Source: Thermoplasmata archaeon
GTDB lineage: Archaea > Thermoplasmatota > Thermoplasmata > Thermoplasmatales > Thermoplasmataceae
Direction of reading: 5' to 3'
DNA length: 5,828 bases
Assembly (NCBI GenBank): GCA_021811505.1
Contig: JAJZOM010000023.1
Span: forward strand, 1-5,828
Below, one piece after another: positions 1 through 4,830 of this stretch. A program made the position numbers and the translations under genes. How positions within the stretch are numbered: position 1 is the stretch's first letter; every line of letters begins with the position of its first letter. The notes beneath the pieces are model-generated. The model saw only the letters and a program-made list of their open reading frames with translations. It was not told where the DNA came from and did not search any database.

Positions 1-143
1 ATCTCCGCAAGATCAACATCCATCTTTTGTTCCAACAGTGCCAGAATCTTCGCCCTGTTCCTGCTGAATCCAACTTTCCTAAGCATATCGTAGACACTGT
101 TTGCCCTTTCTGGATTCACAGATAATAATATGGACATCGACAT
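1..143 (-). CDS. Probable winged-helix transcriptional regulator, N-terminal part (runs off the left edge)
   Basis: The minus strand is open from position 143 to the window edge, giving about 47 residues. After a short N-terminal stretch it reads VYDMLRKVGFSRNRAKILALL, followed by EQKMDVDLAE. This pattern (leucine-rich helix, 'GFS', then an alanine/leucine-rich helix and the start of another) resembles the opening of archaeal TrmB- or GbsR-like winged-helix DNA-binding domains. The family assignment is inference, because the recognition helix and any effector domain lie outside the window. The coordinates give the longest ATG version (143); a second in-frame ATG is at 137 and an in-frame GTG at 119. 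A TATA-like TTTAAATA overlaps the first ATG and is centred about 27 nt ahead of the GTG, so the true product may be a leaderless protein starting MNPERANS. It is divergent from hisS. Target unknown. Confidence 0.55.
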   Translation of the reverse strand, partial: MSMSILLSVNPERANSVYDMLRKVGFSRNRAKILALLEQKMDVDLAE

Positions 144-150
144 ATTTAAA
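143..150 (-). promoter_or_regulatory. TATA box for the left-edge regulator gene
   Basis: Read on the minus strand this is TTTAAATA, a good match to an archaeal TATA box. Its centre lies about 26-27 nt upstream of position 119-120, where an in-frame GTG sits, as expected for a leaderless transcript. It overlaps the ATG at 143, which would make that codon untranscribed if this box is used. A weaker AT-rich alternative lies at about 183-190 on the same strand. Confidence 0.5.
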
Positions 151-230
151 AGTATTGCTACTCCAGCCGGAGTTCTGCCGAGATTATATTATTAGTTGAA
201 TTTTTTTTCTTTATCGTTGATTTCATGGTG

Positions 231-238
231 AATTTATA
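231..238 (+). promoter_or_regulatory. TATA box for hisS (leaderless geometry)
   Basis: AATTTATA is centred 26-27 nt upstream of the hisS ATG at 261. In archaea this spacing places transcription start on or next to the A of the ATG, so hisS is probably expressed from a leaderless mRNA. No Shine-Dalgarno sequence precedes the ATG, which agrees with this. The region between this promoter and the divergent regulator also carries an 8-T tract at 201-208 of unknown role. Confidence 0.6.
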
Positions 239-260
239 CCTGAGTTAAATAACGTAGTGA

Positions 261-1565
261 ATGACGTTTGAACGACTCAGGGGATTCAGGGATCTATACC
301 CGGAAGATGCTGAACCAAAATCATGGGCTTTTTCCATTGCGCAGGAAATTGCGAGGTCATTCGGTTTCCGGATGATCGACATTCCAAGTCTGGAGTCACT
401 GGATCTGTATCGGCTCAAATCAGGTGATGAACTTGTGGGTCAAACCTTCTCCTTCACTGACAAAGGAGGAAGGGAAGTGACCATGGTGCCCGAAGCCACA
501 CCATCAGTGGTGAGGATGCTGACATCAAGAAAGGATATTCCGAGACCGGTAAGGTGGTTCAGCATCCCGAAGATCTGGAGATACGAGGAACCACAGTCCG
601 GAAGACTCAGGGAACACATGCAGTTCAACGCGGACATTTTCGGTGTAGATACTCCTGAGGCTGACGCAGAGCTTATAGGCCTGGCAGCAACAATACTTGA
701 CGGCCTCAATCTGCAGGGAAATTACGATATCCGGATTAATGACAGGAAACTTATGGAAAACTTGCTGCACAAAATGAACATAAATAACATTTCGGAAATT
801 TTCTCCATAATAGACCGATTCAGAAAAACCAGCCATGAGGATTTCAGTTCGATGCTCAAGCAAAGTGGAGTCCCGGATAAGACAGTTTCAGACATCGTAT
901 CGATTCTGGAACATCAGATTAATCGCGGTGATCTGAAAAATTACCTTTCCTCGTACATCGACATTGACCAGAACCTGGGGCAGACAATTGACCGGATGGA
1001 AACCACACTAAGCATAATTTCACAATACACAAACTCCAGAATTTATGTGGACTTTTCAACTGTTAGAGGTTTGTCGTATTATACTGGCATAGTCTTCGAG
1101 GTCTTTGATTCAAAGGGTGAACTTCGGTCCATTCTCGGAGGAGGCAGATACGACAACCTGGCAAAATTGATCTCAGGTCAGGATATCCCTGCAGTGGGCT
1201 TCGGCATGGGAGACGTGGTTCTCGAGCTGCTTCTAAAGAGGGCAGGCCTATGGAAATCCTCCAGTGATAAACCCAGATACTATGTCTGCACTGCTTCGGA
1301 TGATCTGAGGAAAGAAGCACTGGAAATAGTGATTGAACTCAGGAAAAATGGCTTCATAGCAACGATGGATGTCGCGCAGAGGAATCTGTCCGCACAGTTA
1401 AAGAGTGCAACAATTAACTCCTCTGACTACGCGATTATAGTGGGGAAGAAAGAACTCGAAACTGATCAGGTCACCATCAGGAACATGTCAGATGGAACAC
1501 AGCAACAGATCAACAGAATGAAAATCGTAAACGAGATCAAAAAAATGAAACGGCATGCAGACTAA
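261..1565 (+). CDS. hisS: Histidyl-tRNA synthetase
   Basis: This class II aminoacyl-tRNA synthetase charges tRNA-His with histidine using ATP in the cytoplasm. The 434-residue product has the usual family length. Motif 1 lies around residues 20-45. Next comes the PEATP substrate loop (77-81). Motif 2 reads RYEEPQSGRLREHMQF (107-122). The histidine-specific signature RGLSYYTG (269-276) and the motif 3 region, GGGRYDNL (293-300) with GFGMG (313-317), follow. The insertion between motif 2 and the histidine signature is mostly helical, as in other HisRS, and residues from about 338 form the C-terminal anticodon-binding domain. The histidine signature has Ser272 where RGLDYY is the common form; the other core residues look intact. 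The ATG at 261 fits both the N-terminal family alignment and the TATA spacing. It ends in TAA 63 nt before the next gene, which has its own promoter, so it is probably monocistronic. Confidence 0.95.
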   Translation: MTFERLRGFRDLYPEDAEPKSWAFSIAQEIARSFGFRMIDIPSLESLDLYRLKSGDELVGQTFSFTDKGGREVTMVPEATPSVVRMLTSRKDIPRPVRWFSIPKIWRYEEPQSGRLREHMQFNADIFGVDTPEADAELIGLAATILDGLNLQGNYDIRINDRKLMENLLHKMNINNISEIFSIIDRFRKTSHEDFSSMLKQSGVPDKTVSDIVSILEHQINRGDLKNYLSSYIDIDQNLGQTIDRMETTLSIISQYTNSRIYVDFSTVRGLSYYTGIVFEVFDSKGELRSILGGGRYDNLAKLISGQDIPAVGFGMGDVVLELLLKRAGLWKSSSDKPRYYVCTASDDLRKEALEIVIELRKNGFIATMDVAQRNLSAQLKSATINSSDYAIIVGKKELETDQVTIRNMSDGTQQQINRMKIVNEIKKMKRHAD

Positions 1566-1589
1566 TTGCTTCCTGTTTCTCTGAAAAAA

Positions 1590-1597
1590 TTTATAAA
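1590..1597 (+). promoter_or_regulatory. TATA box for the RAM-domain gene
   Basis: TTTATAAA preceded by a run of six A (1585-1589 plus flanking bases, resembling a BRE) is the best-looking archaeal core promoter in the window. Its centre predicts transcription start near 1620. That leaves a leader of about 9-10 nt containing the GGTGA ribosome-binding site and then TTG at 1629. It separates this gene transcriptionally from hisS. Confidence 0.65.
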
Positions 1598-1619
1598 GGA
1601 TTTCAAGCTTAAAGCTAAA

Positions 1620-1624
1620 GGTGA
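1620..1624 (+). promoter_or_regulatory. Shine-Dalgarno site that fixes the RAM-domain start
   Basis: GGTGA matches the archaeal consensus (part of GGAGGTGAT) and ends four bases before the TTG at 1629. It supports this internal TTG as the true start over the TTG at 1566, which touches the hisS stop codon and lies upstream of the TATA box. Confidence 0.6.
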
Positions 1625-1628
1625 AGTA

Positions 1629-1862
1629 TTGTCAATAGCATTTGTCCTCGTGAGCACAGTTCCCGGCAAAGAGCACGAAGTTTTCAATAAAATCTCTAAG
1701 ATTAACTACGTAGTTGAACTCCACCCGCTCTTTGGTGAGTATGATCTCATAGTAAAGATAGATGCGAAAGATTATACTGAACTCGGCAAGATTGTAATAA
1801 ACCAGATTAGGACAATCGACGGCGTAATTGACACGAAAACCCTTACAGGAATTAAATTTTGA
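1629..1862 (+). CDS. Stand-alone Lrp/AsnC-type ligand-binding (RAM) domain protein
   Basis: The product from TTG 1629 is 77 residues and begins MSIAFVLVSTVPGKE, a typical opening for stand-alone RAM domains, which are usually 75-80 residues. The remainder follows the beta-alpha-beta-beta-alpha-beta pattern of Lrp/AsnC effector domains, with the hallmark ELHPLFGEYDLIVKI, then a helix (YTELGKIVINQI) and the closing IDGVIDTKTLTGI strand. No helix-turn-helix is encoded, so it cannot act alone as a classical Lrp regulator. Family members form dimers and higher rings that bind amino acids at subunit interfaces, and some may combine with full-length Lrp proteins. The ligand here is unknown. The open frame continues upstream to a TTG at 1566, but those 21 residues precede the TATA box and look unlike the family. 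Its neighbour is a membrane protein 13 nt downstream, probably on the same transcript. Confidence 0.85.
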   Translation: MSIAFVLVSTVPGKEHEVFNKISKINYVVELHPLFGEYDLIVKIDAKDYTELGKIVINQIRTIDGVIDTKTLTGIKF

Positions 1863-1875
1863 GGCGTATTGATCT

Positions 1876-2190
1876 ATGATAGCAGCGTATTATCCTTGGG
1901 ATTGGACAGTATTTTTATTTGTGGTGTTGGCACTTTTGGCATTATCTCTATTTGTTCTGGGGATACTCACCGCCTACTTCGGCAGTGGCAAGAGCAGGAC
2001 AGTAGGAGTAATTCTCCTTGTACTGGGACTGGCGGTCGGAATCGCGGTTGTTTATGTGACACATTTTACGATGCCAAGTGTGCATTTACTGTACAACGTG
2101 ATTCTCGGGACTTTGTTCTACGTTCTTGCGGCAGTCATCGGCGCCGTTATCGGCTTGCTGATATTCCTAGGCGCAATAATGAAAACCTGA
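1876..2190 (+). CDS. Small membrane protein with three predicted transmembrane helices, function unknown
   Basis: I do not recognise this family. The 104-residue product is almost entirely hydrophobic, with predicted membrane segments at about residues 11-34, 43-62 and 74-101. The first loop (FGSGKSRT) and the short C-terminus (MKT) carry the positive charges, while the N-terminus and second loop do not, which suggests an N-outside, C-inside topology. There is no signal-peptide cleavage site, cysteine cluster or catalytic motif. The GSGKS string in the loop is too short and in the wrong context to be a nucleotide-binding loop. A GAGG sequence overlapping the stop codon of the preceding gene (1861-1864) could serve as a ribosome-binding site about 11 nt before ATG 1876. 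No separate TATA box at the right distance is seen, so it is probably co-transcribed with the RAM-domain gene. A different-frame reading over the same DNA is far less protein-like. Confidence 0.75.
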   Translation: MIAAYYPWDWTVFLFVVLALLALSLFVLGILTAYFGSGKSRTVGVILLVLGLAVGIAVVYVTHFTMPSVHLLYNVILGTLFYVLAAVIGAVIGLLIFLGAIMKT

Positions 2191-2220
2191 GTTTGCCTTA
2201 AAAGTTTCAAATTACCAACC

Positions 2221-2228
2221 TTTTTTCT
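2221..2228 (+). terminator. T-rich terminator after the membrane-protein gene
   Basis: TTTTTTCT lies 30 nt after the membrane-protein stop codon and just before the hemA promoter. Intrinsic termination in archaea needs little more than a T-run on the non-template strand, so this probably ends the RAM/membrane-protein transcript. No convincing hairpin precedes it. Confidence 0.5.
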
Positions 2229-2244
2229 ATTGTACAAATTCTCT

Positions 2245-2252
2245 TTTAAATA
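2245..2252 (+). promoter_or_regulatory. Probable TATA box for hemA
   Basis: TTTAAATA is a strong archaeal TATA match, and its centre predicts transcription start near 2275. That gives a leader of about 59 nt before the hemA ATG, unlike the leaderless geometry of hisS. A weaker alternative box, TAAAATAA at 2284-2291, would start transcription near 2313 with a leader of about 20 nt. Transcript mapping is needed to choose between them. Confidence 0.55.
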
Positions 2253-2254
2253 TT

Positions 2255-2264
2255 ATTACGTAAT
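2255..2264 (+). promoter_or_regulatory. 10-bp perfect palindrome in the hemA promoter
   Basis: ATTACGTAAT is fully self-complementary and falls between the main hemA TATA box and the predicted transcription start. A repressor bound there would block polymerase recruitment. This is only a candidate operator: a 10-bp palindrome in an AT-rich stretch of this size arises by chance fairly often. Confidence 0.3.
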
Positions 2265-2271
2265 TGTGTAG

Positions 2272-2320
2272 CATTCTCCCGACTAAAATAATCACATTGA
2301 TGGTGCATCCGGGGAGAATG
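2272..2320 (+). repeat. 9-bp inverted repeat upstream of hemA (leader hairpin or operator)
   Basis: CATTCTCCC (2272-2280) is perfectly complementary to GGGAGAATG (2312-2320) across a 31-nt loop. The loop itself contains a small stem, GATG/CATC (2299-2302 with 2306-2309). With the TATA box at 2245-2252 the repeat would fold at the extreme 5' end of the hemA mRNA, ending three bases before the GGTG ribosome-binding site. If the weaker box at 2284-2291 is used, the arms instead flank the core promoter like a DNA operator. The function is inferred from position only. Confidence 0.5.
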
Positions 2321-2322
2321 GT

Positions 2323-2326
2323 GGTG
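2323..2326 (+). promoter_or_regulatory. Shine-Dalgarno site of hemA
   Basis: GGTG, within GTGGTG, ends seven bases before the hemA ATG at 2334. It matches part of the archaeal consensus and supports that start. An in-frame TGA at 2298 with no ATG between rules out a longer ATG-initiated version. Confidence 0.5.
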
Positions 2327-2333
2327 CTTAGGC

Positions 2334-3521
2334 ATGCTAAATTTCGGGGTGATTCCATGGAGTTACAGTTCAAATCCTGACAGATTCCAGCAATCTTTAA
2401 ATTATACCGATAAAGAATGGGACTCCATACTATCCGGCATCAAGGTACGGTCTCACCTCGTATTAACCACATGCAACAGATCGGAACTCTATTTCACATA
2501 TCAGGACGATTCTGAGACCGAAGCGGCCATTTTTAGAAATTTTCCGGAAGCGCTTTTGTCCGGCGATGCGATCGAGCACCTTTTCAGGGTATCATCAGGC
2601 CTTGAATCGATGTCAGTAGGTGAGAACGAGATTCTTGCACAACTTAAGGATGCATACACAAAAGCCCGCGAAAAAGCGCATACAGATAAAATGCTTTCAC
2701 TCATAATGAGGAAAACCATAAGCGTCGGGAAAGAGGTAAGAGAAAAAACCAATATTTCCAGAGGAAAAACATCTATACCTGTTATCGCCGTGGATCTGGC
2801 AAGAAGCCATGCTGTCATCGAAGGTTCTGCAATAGCCGTAGTTGGAACTGGCCGCATGGCTGAAACCTTCCTAAGGTACATTATCAAAATGAAACCTTCC
2901 TACATAACAATCATAGGGAGAAATTCAGAAAGGGGAGAGTATCTTGCTGAACAGTACGGGTGCAAATATTCAGGCATGAATGCACTCCAACAGACCTTGA
3001 ATGATGTAAGAATAGCCTTTGTAGCAACATCTTCCAGAAATCACATAATCACCCAAGCAACGCTTCCAGATTTTGCCGGGCATCTCCTTATCGTAGACAT
3101 ATCGAATCCCGAAAATGTTGATCCTGGAATCACCAGAATTGACGGAATAGAATTCATTGGCATGAAGGAGATTCAGGGAGCCTCCACCAATGGTCTGCAA
3201 TTGAAGCGTGAAGAGATACCGAAGGTTGAAAAATTACTCAAAATGGAGCTGGAAAACTTCGATGCGAGGCTGAGAGAATTCCATGCAGAAGAGTTTCTAG
3301 CAGAATCATATCAGTTCATTGAATCAATAGTACTTAATGAAACAGGGAGATTCGTGAAAGAAATAGACAACGGCAAGGAGCCTGTTGCCGCAGGGCATCA
3401 TATGGCCCAATCTATAGCCAACAAGCTGCTGTTCCAGTACACTGTAGCAATGAAAGAGGCTGCCGGGAAAGGAGATATGGATCTCATCTCAAAACTGAGG
3501 AAAATTTTTGCTGAAGACTAA
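2334..3521 (+). CDS. hemA: Glutamyl-tRNA reductase
   Basis: This enzyme reduces glutamyl-tRNA(Glu) to glutamate-1-semialdehyde with NADPH, the first committed step of the C5 route to 5-aminolevulinate and so to heme or siroheme. The 395-residue product has the family's domain order. The N-terminal catalytic domain carries TTCNRSELY (45-53), whose Cys47 is the expected thioester nucleophile, then EHLFRVSSGLESMSVGE (81-97) with His82 in the position of the conserved active-site histidine. The NADPH-binding domain has VVGTGRMAE (169-177), IIGRNSER (193-200) and LIVDISNPENVDP (252-264). From about residue 300 a helical dimerisation domain follows. Nothing looks truncated. The product is used by HemL, whose gene lies immediately downstream on the opposite strand. 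The upstream region carries a palindrome and an inverted repeat that may regulate expression. Confidence 0.95.
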   Translation: MLNFGVIPWSYSSNPDRFQQSLNYTDKEWDSILSGIKVRSHLVLTTCNRSELYFTYQDDSETEAAIFRNFPEALLSGDAIEHLFRVSSGLESMSVGENEILAQLKDAYTKAREKAHTDKMLSLIMRKTISVGKEVREKTNISRGKTSIPVIAVDLARSHAVIEGSAIAVVGTGRMAETFLRYIIKMKPSYITIIGRNSERGEYLAEQYGCKYSGMNALQQTLNDVRIAFVATSSRNHIITQATLPDFAGHLLIVDISNPENVDPGITRIDGIEFIGMKEIQGASTNGLQLKREEIPKVEKLLKMELENFDARLREFHAEEFLAESYQFIESIVLNETGRFVKEIDNGKEPVAAGHHMAQSIANKLLFQYTVAMKEAAGKGDMDLISKLRKIFAED

Positions 3522-3522
3522 A

Positions 3523-4767
3523 TTATTTTGTATCTGCGATCGCACTCACTGATTTTCTGACGGCCTCCAGGGTATCAGTATACTCTTCTTTTCCGTGGGC
3601 GAAACTGACGAAACATGCCTCGAACTGAGATTTAGGAACAAATATGCCGTTTTTTAGCATTTCCAGGAAGAACCTGAAGAAAAGTCCGGAATCAGACCCA
3701 GCCGCTGTGGCATAATTGACTACAGGTTCATGGTTGAAGAATATCGTGAACATTGTACCTGCCTGATTCACTGTCACATTGATTCCCTCATCATCCATGA
3801 TTTTGGCTATTTCCTTACTCAGGCGCTCTGCGTAATCTGTCGGTTTCTTATAATCCATTTTTTTCAATCGTGTGAGTGTGGCGATGCCGGAGATCATTGC
3901 AAGCGGGTTTCCAGAGAACGTTCCCTGCTGGTAAAGCTTTCCGCGGGGAGCAACATTTTTCATGATTTCTTCCCTGCCTCCGAATAGGCCAATGGGTAAG
4001 CCACCTCCTATGATCTTGCCCATTGTGGTCAGGTCAGGTTTGATTCCCACCATGTCCTGATATCCTTTATATCCGAATCTGAAGGCTGTGATAACTTCGT
4101 CGAATATCAGGAGAGATCCAGATTCTGAAGTAAGTTTCCTGGAAACTCTCAGAAATTCCGGATCAGGTTTGACAACTCCGATGTTTCCCATGACCGGCTC
4201 AAGGATCAGTGCTGCTATTTTCTTGCCATATCTGTGAAAAGTGTCGCTGAGAGCTTCTACACCGTTGAATGGCACTTCGATGGTAATATTCTGATCAGTG
4301 TTCCTGGCACGGTTGTATGGAATAGAGTCGAGGGCATAATCGTGGGACCCATGAAAACCCCCCTCAATTTTTACAATCAAGTTCCTTCCAGTGAAATGCC
4401 TGGCAAGCCGGATAGCATGCATAGTGGCCTCAGTTCCTGAATTAGTAAATCTCATCATTTCAACCGAAGGCACAGCTTCACGGATGATCTTCGCAAGCCT
4501 CACTTCTGACTCCCCTGGAGCTCCAAATGAAAATCCTTTATCGGCCTGTTCCTGTACGGCTTTGACAACATCATGGTCACCATGACCCAGGATCATTGGC
4601 CCGAAGCCAAGGCAGTAATCTATGTACCTGCCGTTATCAACATCAAAGATTCTGGACCCTTTTCCCTCTTTAATAAATCTCGGAAAAGGATCATAGTATC
4701 TGACCGGTGAATTTACTCCGCCCGGGAATAGTTTTGAAGCTTCTTCAAACAGTTTTTCGGAAAGCAT
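3523..4767 (-). CDS. hemL: Glutamate-1-semialdehyde 2,1-aminomutase
   Basis: This PLP enzyme converts glutamate-1-semialdehyde, the HemA product, to 5-aminolevulinate. The 414-residue product is close to the usual family length. Visible landmarks, in order, are the N-terminal FPGGVNSPVR (14-23), the PLP phosphate-binding region NSGTEA (109-114), FDEVITAFR (222-230) with Asp223 contacting the cofactor, TTMGKIIGGGLPIG (247-260) with Lys251 as the Schiff-base lysine, and QQGTFSGNPLA (280-290). The GKIIGGGLP context separates it from ordinary class III aminotransferases. The start is the ATG at 4767, which gives the family's short N-terminal helix before FPGG. There is no Shine-Dalgarno sequence, so it may be leaderless. 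Its stop codon lies one base from that of hemA on the other strand, so the 3' ends of both transcripts must overlap. It is divergent from the GMP synthase gene. Confidence 0.95.
   Translation of the reverse strand: MLSEKLFEEASKLFPGGVNSPVRYYDPFPRFIKEGKGSRIFDVDNGRYIDYCLGFGPMILGHGDHDVVKAVQEQADKGFSFGAPGESEVRLAKIIREAVPSVEMMRFTNSGTEATMHAIRLARHFTGRNLIVKIEGGFHGSHDYALDSIPYNRARNTDQNITIEVPFNGVEALSDTFHRYGKKIAALILEPVMGNIGVVKPDPEFLRVSRKLTSESGSLLIFDEVITAFRFGYKGYQDMVGIKPDLTTMGKIIGGGLPIGLFGGREEIMKNVAPRGKLYQQGTFSGNPLAMISGIATLTRLKKMDYKKPTDYAERLSKEIAKIMDDEGINVTVNQAGTMFTIFFNHEPVVNYATAAGSDSGLFFRFFLEMLKNGIFVPKSQFEACFVSFAHGKEEYTDTLEAVRKSVSAIADTK
3650..3655 (+). terminator. Possible hemA terminator inside hemL (antisense)
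   Basis: The hemA and hemL stops are separated by one base, so no terminator fits between them. This six-T run on the plus strand, about 130 nt past the hemA stop, is the first strong T-run where hemA transcription could end. If used, the hemA mRNA would carry about 130 nt antisense to the hemL 3' end. This is inference from the run alone. Confidence 0.25.
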
Positions 4768-4822
4768 TAACAGATAATTGCGATTAATCTAATAATCCCG
4801 ACACAATTAACCATAGTCATCA
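4768..4822. promoter_or_regulatory. Shared divergent promoter region of hemL and the GMP synthase gene
   Basis: Only 55 bp separate the two start codons. A single AT-rich block (about 4782-4797, containing the palindrome GATTAATC and then TAATAATC) is the only place for TATA boxes for both genes. It lies about 23 nt from the hemL ATG and about 30 nt from the GMP synthase ATG, consistent with leaderless or nearly leaderless transcripts in both directions. Neither box is a strong consensus match. The two promoters must overlap, so polymerase binding in one direction may compete with the other. Confidence 0.45.
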
Positions 4823-4830
4823 ATGGTTAA
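4807..4830 (+). repeat. Perfect 8-8-8 inverted repeat over the GMP synthase start (candidate operator)
   Basis: TTAACCAT (4807-4814) and ATGGTTAA (4823-4830) are exact reverse complements separated by eight bases. The right arm contains the ATG of the GMP synthase gene and the left arm lies in the expected transcription-start zone. The 16-bp centre-to-centre arm spacing suits a dimeric helix-turn-helix repressor. If the mRNA began upstream of 4807 it could instead form a hairpin hiding the start codon. The regulator is unknown. Confidence 0.45.

Noticed and set aside
239..281. Inverted repeat CCTGAGT/ACTCAGG around the hisS start
   Set aside because: Seven-bp arms with a 29-nt loop are expected many times by chance in a window of this size, and the right arm is in conserved coding sequence.
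440..863. Minus-strand open frames inside hisS
   Set aside because: They are shadows of a strongly conserved plus-strand gene, with no promoter and no protein-like pattern.
1981..1998. GSGKS string in the membrane protein as a Walker A nucleotide-binding loop
   Set aside because: It lies in a short loop between two membrane helices with no surrounding P-loop fold or Walker B motif; it reads as a positively charged cytoplasmic loop.
1869..2201. 110-codon frame starting at TTG 1869, overlapping the membrane-protein gene
   Set aside because: Its composition is irregular, with scattered Cys, Arg and Ser, and no recognisable pattern. The overlapping frame from 1876 gives three clean membrane helices and is clearly the real one.
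2300..2380. Upstream reading frame of 26 codons overlapping the hemA start in another frame (MVHPGRMVVL...)
   Set aside because: There is no Shine-Dalgarno sequence before its ATG and it is not at a predicted transcript 5' end. Its reading is unremarkable, and such short frames are common by chance.
2501..2887. Minus-strand 128-codon frame inside hemA
   Set aside because: It lies opposite the conserved catalytic and NADPH-binding domains of hemA and has no supporting start or promoter signal.
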